From Anaerolineaceae bacterium (lineage in GTDB: Bacteria; Chloroflexota; Anaerolineae; Aggregatilineales; Phototrophicaceae): a DNA stretch of 64,000 bases. Numbering within the stretch: position 1 is the first letter of the stretch; each line of letters starts with the position of its first letter. The position numbers and the translations under genes are program-made. Below are positions 36,413 through 44,408 of the stretch, piece by piece. The DNA lies in NCBI GenBank assembly GCA_002702065.1, contig NZXX01000002.1:1-64000 (forward strand), given 5' to 3'. A model generated the notes under the pieces. That model saw only the letters and a list, made by a program, of their open reading frames with translations. It was not told the DNA's origin and searched no databases.

Positions 36413-39400
36413 TCAGACTTTTGGCGGATCATAAATGACCGGATATGTCGGCGTGAGCAGCGTAACGGTGAGGTGGGTGCCTTCGCCCGGTGCGCTCTGA
36501 ATAATGAGCTGGCCACCAAGCTGGTGCACGCGTTCGCGCATGGATTGCAGCCCCAGATGGCCGGGGAATTCCTGGTCGACGATAAAACCGCAGCCGTTGT
36601 CGATGATCTCGAAGCGCAGATGATTGTCCAGGTACTGCATTCGCAGGGTGATCTGGGTCGCGCTGGCATGTTTGATGACGTTGTGCAGCGCTTCGCGCAG
36701 AACCCGGTACAGGCTCTCTTTGGCGGCCAGCGCCAGCGCCGGTTCATCCGTCAGTTCAAGCTGCACGTTGATCTGATGCCGGGCCTGAAGCGATGCCCCC
36801 TGTTTGGCGAGTGCCACCACCAGCCCTTCGGTTTCCAGCGATTCCGGGCGCAGTTCGAAGATCAGCGCGCGCATTTCGGCTAACCCGGCTTCGGCCAATG
36901 TCAGGATATAATCGACCGATTCGCGCACCAGGGTCGGGTTGGTGTCCAGAAACCGCTGGGCGGTCTGCGCCCCCAGGCCGATGCCATACAGCGCCTGCGA
37001 GACAGAATCGTGCAGCTCCCGCGCCAGCCGCGTGCGTTCTTCGAGGGCGGCCAGTTCCTGCGCCTGCTGGAAGTAGCGTGCATTCTGGATCGCCACCGCC
37101 ATCAGGTCGGCCAGAGTAATGATAACCTGGGTGTTGGATTCGCTGAACTGGTGCCCCCCGGCGGCCTGAAACATCAGGATGCCAACCACCTTGTCATTGA
37201 CGACCATCGGCACGGCCAGTTCGGACTGCTGCTGTACGGCGGGCATTTGTCCGTTGGACGGGAGCGGTGAGGGCGTCACCATGCGGTTCTGGATGACTTC
37301 TTTTTTCTGGCGGGCGGCTCTGGCGGAGATATGGTCTGCCTGTAGGGGCACGCGCTGCTCGATGTCGAAGCTAACCGGGTCACGGTCCCACAGCACCAGC
37401 CAGTTCCCTTGCAGCAGATAAACCCCCACCTGATGCGGGGTGAAGTTGGTGCGGGCCAGTTCCAGGAACGATTGAAGCACTTCGGTTTCATGGTGCGAGG
37501 TGGCAGCGGTTGCGCTGACACGGGCGACCGTTTGCAGCTCGCGGGCGCGCTGTTGGATCTCACGGTGAGCCTGTTCGACCGCGCGGTAGGCCTGCCGGGT
37601 GGTCACCACCGATGTCAGCAGCGGTTGCAGCTCGAAAACCAGCTTGCGCAGGTCATCGGGGAACGGCTTTGCTGTGGGCCAGACGAATGAAACAGTCCCA
37701 TGAATGCGGTTGTTGCTGTGCAGCGGGATGATGATATGGGCGTTGCGCCCGGATGCAATCGCCAGGTCGCGCCCGGCCTGGACCTGTAGGCGCGGGTCGG
37801 TCGTCATATCTTCGACGAACAGCGGGACATCCGGCTGCTGGGTGATCAGCTTTAACAGGGCGAGGTCATCCACCCGATAAATGGCATCGGGCATATCGGT
37901 TTCATACCGATACCCCATCAGCTTGTGCCAGCCAGCCGTAATCCGCACACCGATCATCTGATTGGAGTCGTTATAGACGCTGTAGCCAAGCGTCCCCTGC
38001 TCGGCCTCATGGGCGGCCATGACATCGACCAGCGCGGCAAAAATGTGGTGTTCGTCGGTGGCCTGGAAGATTGACTTGCTCAGGGTGGCGAGGGTTTCGG
38101 CATGGTGGCGGGCCTGCGCGGTTTCCTGCTGGGACCGGATTCGTTCGACAGCAGCGGAGATCAGTTCGCCCAGCGCGCGCATCATGCGCCGTTCGCGCGG
38201 CGTGTAATGTTTCACAGTCGCATGGTCGATGCCGAATGCCCCCAGTATCCGGTTGCGCCACGACAGGCCAAAGCGCAGGTTGGATTTTAGTCCCTGACTG
38301 AGCATGGTGGCTTTGGTGACCGGGTCCAGATCCGGATGGTTGGCGACATCTTCATAGGCCCACAATCCTGGGCGGGGGTGCGTTTTGAGAAACGGCAGTT
38401 GTTCCAGTGGGATACGGGTGCCCTCGGTCATGAAGCGGGTTGCGCTGGTTGCCACCGTCTCGATATAAGAGGCACCCTGGTAATCGAAGTTCTCGAAAAT
38501 ATACAGGTAAAACGCGCCACCCTCAAAAGCCATTGGCGCAACTGCATCGAGGATTTCCTGAAAGCTGGTGGCCGCGTTGATGGCCTGGCTGGCCTCGAAC
38601 AGATCTTCGCGTTCCTGCCGGGCTTCTTCTGCCGCCTGGCGTGACCGGAAGCGTTCAAGCGCAGCAGCGGTCAGGTCAGCGATGGCTGTCATCAGACGAA
38701 TTTCCTGCGAACAGAACGAATAGTCCTTATAGCTGGCAATGGCAAACAAACCCAGCACCCGCGAATCGTGCATCAGGTTGGTACAGGCGATGGAATTCAG
38801 GCCGAAATAACGGGCCGATGCGGAAGCAGGGTGTGTGCCCCATTCCGGGCTGTTGACGTCGTTGATCACCAGTAACTGATAGGGATCGAGGGCAGCAGGG
38901 CCGGCGACCAGTTCTAGAGACAGACGCATCCCGGATGGCAGATTCGGGTCGGTCGCGACCACGACTTCCAGATAACCTGCATCGCTGCGGTCATAGTCTT
39001 CCCAGGCGAAGATGGCCACATCCACCGGGTCTGGGAAGAGCTGTTTGGCAGCGCGCAGCACATCCGGCATGGCTGTCGCCTGATTGATGGCCTTGCTGAC
39101 CTGATACAGCCGCGCCATTTCTTCGCGGGCAGCCTGTTCTGCCAGAAACGCGGTGCGCTGGGCTTCGGCCGCATCGGCGAGTTCTTCCTGAGCCTGGATA
39201 CGAATCACGGCGCTGAGCACCAGATCGCTGATCGCCAGCGTTAGCCGCCGGTCGCGTTCCGAATAGGTGCGGGGCGTGCTGTTCTCGAAGCTGAGGACGC
39301 CATACCAGCGTTCGTCCTGTACGAGGCTGACCATCAGCAGGGCCTGCACCCCGTCCGCTTCCCAACCGGCCCGCGTGACCGGATCGACTAATGGGTGATT

Positions 39401-40279
39401 ATGGATGTCTTCGACGGCCATCTGGCGCATTTTGGCCATCTGCTGGGCGATGGGATAGCGGGCTTCTTCATGCCGCTTTCCGACCGAAGCGGGCACCTCG
39501 CCGTGCCGTGTGATTCCGGCAACGATTTCAAAGTAACTCGCCTTACGATAATCCAGGTATTCCCACAGGATGAGATAAACTTTTTCGATGTGGCGGGTCA
39601 GGGGGGCAATGGCCTTGATGACCTCCGGGAATGTCGTGGCGGCGTTGACCGCCTCCGACGCTGCGTACAGCAGACTCAGTTCCTCGCGGGCTTCCTGCTC
39701 TGCCAGCAGCGCAATGCGCTGTGCCTCGACCGCGGCGGCTGTTTCCTGCTGCGACTGAATGCGCTCCACCGCTGCCACGACCAGATCGCCAATGCCCAGC
39801 CCCATCCGGCGTTCGCGCTCGCTGAACTGGCGTGGATGTGAATACTTGAAGAACAAGCCGCCTGCCAGATGCCCGTCGCGGTGAAACGACACCCGCATAT
39901 AGGCCTGCACGCCCAAGGCTTGATAGCTGCTGCGTGAAACCGGGTCGAGCCGGGGGTCGGTTTGAACATCCTCAATAACGAGGATACGCTCACGGGTAGA
40001 CTGGCCCACAATGGGGAAATCGGCTTTGGCCAACCGCTGGCCGACGCTCTGGCCCAGTTCTTCGGCGATACTGGCTGCTGCGACAATATCGACGTAGGTG
40101 GCCTTGTCGTAATCCAGGTGTTCCCACAGGTTCAGGTACACACCCTGACAATCCGGCAGCACCTGCGCCACCACCTCCAGCACTTCCTGATAGCTGACGG
40201 CAGCATTGATGGCTTCGGCCAACTTCAGCAGAACGGCTGCCAGTTCATCCGTTGATACTCGAAACGCGTCCATTGCCAT
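36413..40279 (-). CDS. multi-GAF histidine kinase (HisKA_3 type)
   Basis: 1288 residues; AAGGA lies 7 bp before the ATG. About six GAF domains sit in tandem (approximately 15-180, 205-370, 395-560, 580-745, 765-925, 945-1075), joined by coiled-coil linkers (for example QSQQETAAAVEAQRIALLAE). GAFs 1, 2 and 4 share the pattern INAATSFQEVL...VYLxLWExxDYxxASYxE, so they arose by internal duplication. The dimerisation/phosphoacceptor helix has His1090 in ARELHDSVSQALYG, and the HATPase (~1180-1280) has NVIKHASA, DNGCGF and GLQSMRERV. No membrane segment. Likely cognate regulator: 35174-35812. Confidence 0.92.
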   Translation of the reverse strand: MAMDAFRVSTDELAAVLLKLAEAINAAVSYQEVLEVVAQVLPDCQGVYLNLWEHLDYDKATYVDIVAAASIAEELGQSVGQRLAKADFPIVGQSTRERILVIEDVQTDPRLDPVSRSSYQALGVQAYMRVSFHRDGHLAGGLFFKYSHPRQFSERERRMGLGIGDLVVAAVERIQSQQETAAAVEAQRIALLAEQEAREELSLLYAASEAVNAATTFPEVIKAIAPLTRHIEKVYLILWEYLDYRKASYFEIVAGITRHGEVPASVGKRHEEARYPIAQQMAKMRQMAVEDIHNHPLVDPVTRAGWEADGVQALLMVSLVQDERWYGVLSFENSTPRTYSERDRRLTLAISDLVLSAVIRIQAQEELADAAEAQRTAFLAEQAAREEMARLYQVSKAINQATAMPDVLRAAKQLFPDPVDVAIFAWEDYDRSDAGYLEVVVATDPNLPSGMRLSLELVAGPAALDPYQLLVINDVNSPEWGTHPASASARYFGLNSIACTNLMHDSRVLGLFAIASYKDYSFCSQEIRLMTAIADLTAAALERFRSRQAAEEARQEREDLFEASQAINAATSFQEILDAVAPMAFEGGAFYLYIFENFDYQGASYIETVATSATRFMTEGTRIPLEQLPFLKTHPRPGLWAYEDVANHPDLDPVTKATMLSQGLKSNLRFGLSWRNRILGAFGIDHATVKHYTPRERRMMRALGELISAAVERIRSQQETAQARHHAETLATLSKSIFQATDEHHIFAALVDVMAAHEAEQGTLGYSVYNDSNQMIGVRITAGWHKLMGYRYETDMPDAIYRVDDLALLKLITQQPDVPLFVEDMTTDPRLQVQAGRDLAIASGRNAHIIIPLHSNNRIHGTVSFVWPTAKPFPDDLRKLVFELQPLLTSVVTTRQAYRAVEQAHREIQQRARELQTVARVSATAATSHHETEVLQSFLELARTNFTPHQVGVYLLQGNWLVLWDRDPVSFDIEQRVPLQADHISARAARQKKEVIQNRMVTPSPLPSNGQMPAVQQQSELAVPMVVNDKVVGILMFQAAGGHQFSESNTQVIITLADLMAVAIQNARYFQQAQELAALEERTRLARELHDSVSQALYGIGLGAQTAQRFLDTNPTLVRESVDYILTLAEAGLAEMRALIFELRPESLETEGLVVALAKQGASLQARHQINVQLELTDEPALALAAKESLYRVLREALHNVIKHASATQITLRMQYLDNHLRFEIIDNGCGFIVDQEFPGHLGLQSMRERVHQLGGQLIIQSAPGEGTHLTVTLLTPTYPVIYDPPKV
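36416..36428 (+). repeat. third exact copy of GACTTTTGGCGGA at the kinase 3' end
   Basis: The same 13-mer as upstream of the response regulator and kinase genes, here spanning the last codons of the kinase (DPPKV-stop) in antisense orientation. It lies about 195 bp from the OsmC start. Confidence 0.6.
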
Positions 40280-40344
40280 GCGGTATTCCTTGAACAGCGC
40301 CAGCGGTATGATGTCTATTATGTGGTTTTTGCAGGGTCGTGGCC

Positions 40345-40357
40345 TCCGCCAAAAGTC
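40345..40357 (-). promoter_or_regulatory. shared 13-nt motif upstream of the multi-GAF kinase
   Basis: GACTTTTGGCGGA on the minus strand, 66 bp upstream of the kinase ATG and between the kinase and the divergent ROK gene. Exact match to 35075-35087. Confidence 0.55.
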
Positions 40358-40481
40358 GGAGTGCTTTCCCTGAATTGCCGCGATGGGATATGCAGATTGA
40401 GACGCCCTATTTTACTCTTATTGCGTTCAAATGTGTTAACTTTTGGGGGTATTTGTGCGTGGTCACCTGTAAGGATTTGTG

Positions 40482-41459
40482 ATGCAAGCATCGGTTATCG
40501 GTGTTGATATCGGCGGCACCCATACCAAAATAGGCCTCGTCAACCGCGCCGGGCAGCTCAGCGGCTACCGGTCCATGCCAACGGACGCCAGCGGCAACGA
40601 CCCGCAGCCCTTTCTGCAACGGCTGTTTGCCCATCTGGATGCCCTGATTGCCGAACAGGCAGCGCCGCTTGCGGGTATCGGCGTCTCGATGCATGGCGAA
40701 CTGGACGACGACGAGCGCGGTACGGTGCTGGGCCTCAATACGCCATCGCTGATCGGGGTCGATATGCGCGGTTTGCTGGAACAGCGCTATCACACGCCGG
40801 TACGAATCTACAATGACCTGACGGCCCATACGCTGGGCGAATATTATTTTGGCTGTGGGCAGGGGGCGCGGCGTTTTATGTGTCTGGCGGTAGGCACCGG
40901 GCTGGGGGCGGGCGTCGTCGTGGATGGCAAACCGCTGCTCATCGACGGCGGTAACGCGGGTAATACCGGCCTGATTATCCTTGACCCAGATGCGCCGGTC
41001 GGCCCGACAGGTATCAAAGGGGCAGCGGAAGACCTGTGCGGCGTTGCGGGGATCGAGCACATGGCCCGCGAACGCTATGGACGGGCGGTGCCTGCGCATG
41101 AAGTCATCCGCGCTGCCCGCGACGGTGATGATGTACAGGCCACAGCCATCATGCAGCAGGTTGGACTTTATCTGGGGCAGACGCTTGCCAGCCTGAGCGT
41201 AATTTTCTACCCGCACCGGATCGCCCTGACCGGTGGTACGACGACTGCCGGTGAGGTGCTGTTGTCGGCCTGTCGGGATCAGTTTGAAACGCTGGTGGGC
41301 CAGTTTTTTGATGACATTGCGGTGCTGCCCGGCAGTCATTACCGCAAGGCGGAGATTATGCTGGGTGAAGGGGGGCCGAACAGCGGTATCCTCGGCGCGT
41401 GTGTCGAACTGCTGGGGCTGAGCGGGGCGAGTGATGGTGAGGTGGATAGGGCAACCTGA
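40482..41459 (+). CDS. ROK family sugar kinase
   Basis: 325 residues from the ATG at 40482 (AAGGATTTGTG upstream; GTG 40479 possible). ATP site GVDIGGTHTKIGLV at the N-terminus, catalytic Asp112 in YNDLTAH, and phosphate site VGTGLGAGVVVDG. The conserved zinc motif of ROK proteins (CxCGxxGC) is absent: the region reads AAEDLCGVAGIEHM. No DNA-binding domain, so a kinase rather than a repressor. Sugar specificity unknown. Divergent from the multi-GAF kinase. Confidence 0.88.
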   Translation: MQASVIGVDIGGTHTKIGLVNRAGQLSGYRSMPTDASGNDPQPFLQRLFAHLDALIAEQAAPLAGIGVSMHGELDDDERGTVLGLNTPSLIGVDMRGLLEQRYHTPVRIYNDLTAHTLGEYYFGCGQGARRFMCLAVGTGLGAGVVVDGKPLLIDGGNAGNTGLIILDPDAPVGPTGIKGAAEDLCGVAGIEHMARERYGRAVPAHEVIRAARDGDDVQATAIMQQVGLYLGQTLASLSVIFYPHRIALTGGTTTAGEVLLSACRDQFETLVGQFFDDIAVLPGSHYRKAEIMLGEGGPNSGILGACVELLGLSGASDGEVDRAT

Positions 41460-41475
41460 CGTTACCCTATCCTGT

Positions 41476-42096
41476 TTAGGCTGGACTGCCTTCTTCTTCG
41501 GGGGCGACCCAGTATTTGCCGCCGCCACGCTCTCGCCGCAGAAAACCAAAGTCGATCAGTTCCCGCCGCAGCGTCGCATAATCATCGTGGTACTGCACGA
41601 TGATCTCGTTGACTTCGGACTCGGTATACATGATGCCTTCATCAAAGAGAGTCGCCAGCCAGTGCAGCACGGCCAGCAGCTTTTTGCGCTTGACCGGTAT
41701 CTGCGTCAGCTTGCCGTTGAGGATATAATCCTTCAGCACCTTGCGTTCGTCGGCGTCCAACCCTTCCACCGCATCAATCCACGCGTTATCCCAGTTTGCT
41801 GGAATGGCGTCCATGTCCACATCCTGTAAACCGGTGACTTGCTGACTCGTGCGGCGGATGGTGCCGTCGTTGAGGCAGTAAAACCGCTGATTGCCATGTG
41901 TCCGCAGGTTGACAAAACCGGCCTCGCGCAGCTTTGTCAGGTGATGCGAGACCGTCGGTTCGGACACACCGAGTAACTCCGCCAGACTGCCGACATTGTG
42001 CTCTGCCCGGCTGAGATAGGCGATAATGCGCAGCCGGTTCTCATCGCCCAGGGCCTTCAGCGATTGCAGCAGTTTATCGAGATCATTCTGGTTCAT
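41476..42096 (-). CDS. ArsR-type repressor with DUF2087 domain
   Basis: 206 residues. The N-terminal winged helix (~5-90) shows LGDENRLRIIAYLSRAEHNVGSLAELL and VSEPTVSHHLTKLREAGFV. The C-terminal DUF2087 domain (~120-205) shows KVLKDYILNGKLTQIPVKRKK and ELIDFGFLRRE...YWVAPE. No metal-site Cys cluster, so it probably senses something other than metal. A perfect 20-bp palindrome 28 bp upstream is its likely operator, which may also control the divergent amidohydrolase. Confidence 0.93.
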   Translation of the reverse strand: MNQNDLDKLLQSLKALGDENRLRIIAYLSRAEHNVGSLAELLGVSEPTVSHHLTKLREAGFVNLRTHGNQRFYCLNDGTIRRTSQQVTGLQDVDMDAIPANWDNAWIDAVEGLDADERKVLKDYILNGKLTQIPVKRKKLLAVLHWLATLFDEGIMYTESEVNEIIVQYHDDYATLRRELIDFGFLRRERGGGKYWVAPEEEGSPA

Positions 42097-42123
42097 GACC
42101 TCCTCCTGTTTTTATATCCGTCG

Positions 42124-42143
42124 AATTAGATACGTATCTAATT
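42124..42143. promoter_or_regulatory. perfect 20-bp palindromic operator
   Basis: AATTAGATAC joined to its exact reverse complement GTATCTAATT. A related half-site (AAATTAGAT with ATCG before it) follows at about 42152-42164. AT-rich in an otherwise GC-rich region, between the ArsR gene (28 bp away) and the divergent amidohydrolase gene. Confidence 0.8.
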
Positions 42144-42278
42144 ATAATTGTATCGAAATTAGATTGTTTGTCAAGCACGCTGATCAGGCACACGACAGCC
42201 AGAAAATTGACGGTCAGAATGTGGGAGGGTAATCTCTGGCGACACAATTCTGATCCAGGTAGAGGGGAAAGGCTGAGC

Positions 42279-43529
42279 ATGATGTCCTCGACGGCAACCG
42301 GACTCCAGCCGCAGCGCACGCTGGCTGAACTGAAGGAACTGCGCGCATTGACAGGCACCGAAGAAGGCGCCCAGCGGGTGGCCTTTACGGAAACATGGGC
42401 GACAGCGCGGGCATGGTTCCGGGACAAGCTGGCGGACCTGCCGGTCGAAATTGAGCAGGATGAAGTGGGCAATGTCTGGGTTACGCTGCGCGGTGAGTCC
42501 GAAAAAGAACTGCTCATCGGCGGCCACCTCGATTCTGTGCCCAACGGCGGCTGGCTCGATGGCTGCCTGAATGTGCTGGCTGGCCTCGAAGTCATGCGGC
42601 GCATCGCGGCGGAAGGCACCCCGCCGGTGACGGTGCGTCTGGTGGATTGGGCGGATGAAGAAGGGGCACGCTTTGGGCGCAGCCTGTTTGGGTCCAGCGC
42701 GGTGTCGAACACGCTGAACCCGGATGAAGTCCGCAACCTGACGGACAAGGACGGCATCAAACTGGTGGATGCAGTCAAGGCGTTTAACGTCGATCTGGAC
42801 CGCGCCAAAGAAGCAGGCAAACAGCTCAAAAATGCGGCGGCCTATCTGGAGCTGCATATCGAGCAGGGGCCGGTGCTGGAAAGTATGGATTATCCGCTGG
42901 GCGTCGTGCTGGGTACCTTTGGCGTCGAACGGCACAGCATCCGTTTCACCGGGCAGTCAGCCCATGCCGGTTCAACCCCGATGGATCAGCGGCGTGATGC
43001 ACTGGGGGCAGCCGCCAAACTGGCGCTGGAAATTCGCGAAATTGGCAAGCGCAACGGCGGGGTGTGCACCTGTGGCAGCGTCATCACCAAACCGGGCATT
43101 GTGACAGCGGTCGTCGGCCAGTGTGATATTACGCTGGATCAGCGCCACCTGAACGCGGAAGGACTGGCGACCATGTTGCAGGAAGCAAAGGACGCCAGCC
43201 AGCGCTTTGCCGAGGAGGAAGATGTCTCGATGGAGTGGCGTTCGCTGTGGCAAATCCACCCGATTCTGTTCGATGATGAGCTGATCAGCATGGCCGATGA
43301 AGCGGTGCGCGAGACAGCGGGCCGGTCGCACAAGCTGCCCAGCGGCCCCCTGCACGACGCGGCAGAAGTGGCGCGGGCGGGTGTGCCAACGGTGATGTTA
43401 TTCGCCCAGAGCCTGCGCGGTTTATCGCACGCCAAAGAAGAAGACACCAAAGAAGACCATATTCTTCAGTCTGTCGAGGCGCTTGACCGGCTGGCGTCCA
43501 AGGCGATGGCCTGGATCGCGGCGCAGTAG
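42279..43529 (+). CDS. M20-family amidase/hydantoinase-carbamoylase (N-carbamoyl-L-amino-acid hydrolase type)
   Basis: 416 residues; AGAGGGGAAAGG lies about 8 bp before the ATG. Dinuclear metal ligands are visible: His83 and Asp94 in GGHLDSVPNGGWLDG, Glu127-Glu128 in DWADEEGARFG, and His193 in ELHIEQGPVLE. The order and the ARFGRSLFGSSA stretch mark the Zn-dependent carbamoylase/allantoate amidohydrolase group rather than peptidases. It hydrolyses an N-carbamoyl amino acid or a ureide. Likely controlled by the ArsR operator just upstream. Confidence 0.9.
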   Translation: MMSSTATGLQPQRTLAELKELRALTGTEEGAQRVAFTETWATARAWFRDKLADLPVEIEQDEVGNVWVTLRGESEKELLIGGHLDSVPNGGWLDGCLNVLAGLEVMRRIAAEGTPPVTVRLVDWADEEGARFGRSLFGSSAVSNTLNPDEVRNLTDKDGIKLVDAVKAFNVDLDRAKEAGKQLKNAAAYLELHIEQGPVLESMDYPLGVVLGTFGVERHSIRFTGQSAHAGSTPMDQRRDALGAAAKLALEIREIGKRNGGVCTCGSVITKPGIVTAVVGQCDITLDQRHLNAEGLATMLQEAKDASQRFAEEEDVSMEWRSLWQIHPILFDDELISMADEAVRETAGRSHKLPSGPLHDAAEVARAGVPTVMLFAQSLRGLSHAKEEDTKEDHILQSVEALDRLASKAMAWIAAQ

Positions 43530-43539
43530 CGGGTTGGCC

Positions 43540-44316
43540 ATGTCCCTTTTGCAAGCGATTCTGCTGTCTGCCGGGCTGGTCTTTTGCTATGTGACGGCCA
43601 TCTGGCTCATCAGCCTGTGGCTGCGCGATTCCGGTATCATCGACATGCTGTGGGGGCCGGGCTTTGTGCTGGTGACATGGTTTATCGCCTATCGGGCGGA
43701 TGGATTTGCAGGCCGTGGGCTGCTGCTGGCGCTGCTGGTGACGCTATGGGGTCTGCGGCTGGGCGTTCATCTGTATCTGCGCAACGTCGGCCAGCCCGAA
43801 GACTATCGCTATGCGCGGTGGCGCCAGCAGGCCGGGGCACAGTGGTGGTGGCGCAGCTATTTCAAGGTCAATCTGCTGCAAGGCGTGGTCATGTGGGTTG
43901 TGGCGGTGCCGCTGGTGGTCGCGCTGCACAGTGCCAGCCCGGCCCAGCTTACGGCGCTGGATTATCTCGGCGTGGTTATCTGGGGCGTCGGCTTCTTCTT
44001 CGAGGCGGTTGGCGACTGGCAGTTGGCGCGCTTCAAGGCGAATCCGGCGAATAAAGGGCAGGTGCTGGACAGCGGCCTGTGGCGTTATACCCGGCATCCT
44101 AACTATTTTGGCGATGCGGTCGTCTGGTGGGGGTTTTATGCCTTCGCGCTGGCGGTCGGCGGTTGGTGGACCATCTTCAGTCCGGCGCTGATGACCTTTC
44201 TGCTGGTGCGGGTATCGGGTGTGGCGATGCTGGAAAAAGACCTGAAGGACAAGAAACCGGCTTATCAGGCTTATATCCGGCGGACCAGCGCGTTTATACC
44301 CAGGCCGCCGAAGTAG
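43540..44316 (+). CDS. DUF1295 membrane protein (steroid 5-alpha-reductase fold)
   Basis: 258 residues with about six to seven membrane helices. The C-terminal NADPH-binding signature of the steroid-reductase/isoprenylcysteine-methyltransferase superfamily is present (SGLWRYTRHPNYFGDAVVWWG), with a C-terminal KDKKPAYQAYIRRTSAFIP. DUF1295 members reduce unknown lipid substrates. It lies 10 bp after the amidohydrolase gene, so the two are probably cotranscribed. Confidence 0.88.
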   Translation: MSLLQAILLSAGLVFCYVTAIWLISLWLRDSGIIDMLWGPGFVLVTWFIAYRADGFAGRGLLLALLVTLWGLRLGVHLYLRNVGQPEDYRYARWRQQAGAQWWWRSYFKVNLLQGVVMWVVAVPLVVALHSASPAQLTALDYLGVVIWGVGFFFEAVGDWQLARFKANPANKGQVLDSGLWRYTRHPNYFGDAVVWWGFYAFALAVGGWWTIFSPALMTFLLVRVSGVAMLEKDLKDKKPAYQAYIRRTSAFIPRPPK

Positions 44317-44407
44317 TTATCAGCGGACAGTTTGCAGTTGTCAGGGACTGACGCATCATGCTTGTTCGAAGACTTGAAAGCTGATAACTGACAACTGACG
44401 ACTGTCC
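44315..44407. repeat. inverted heptanucleotide repeat arrays
   Basis: The right part (44381-44407) reads CTGATAA CTGACAA CTGACGA CTGTCC. The left part (44315-44349), read on the other strand, gives CTGACAA CTGCAAA CTGTCCG CTGATAA. Two arrays of degenerate 7-mers thus face each other across a 30-bp spacer, giving a near-palindromic element between two convergent genes. It resembles heptanucleotide STRR repeats known in cyanobacteria. Confidence 0.65.
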
Positions 44408-44408
44408 C

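Noticed and set aside
37341..37351. TGTAGGGGCA inside the multi-GAF kinase as another palindromic repeat copy
   Set aside because: Only one end is present; no CCCTACA partner or inverted arm lies within about 60 bp.
44315..44407. CRISPR array
   Set aside because: Units are 7 bp without spacers; no cas genes.
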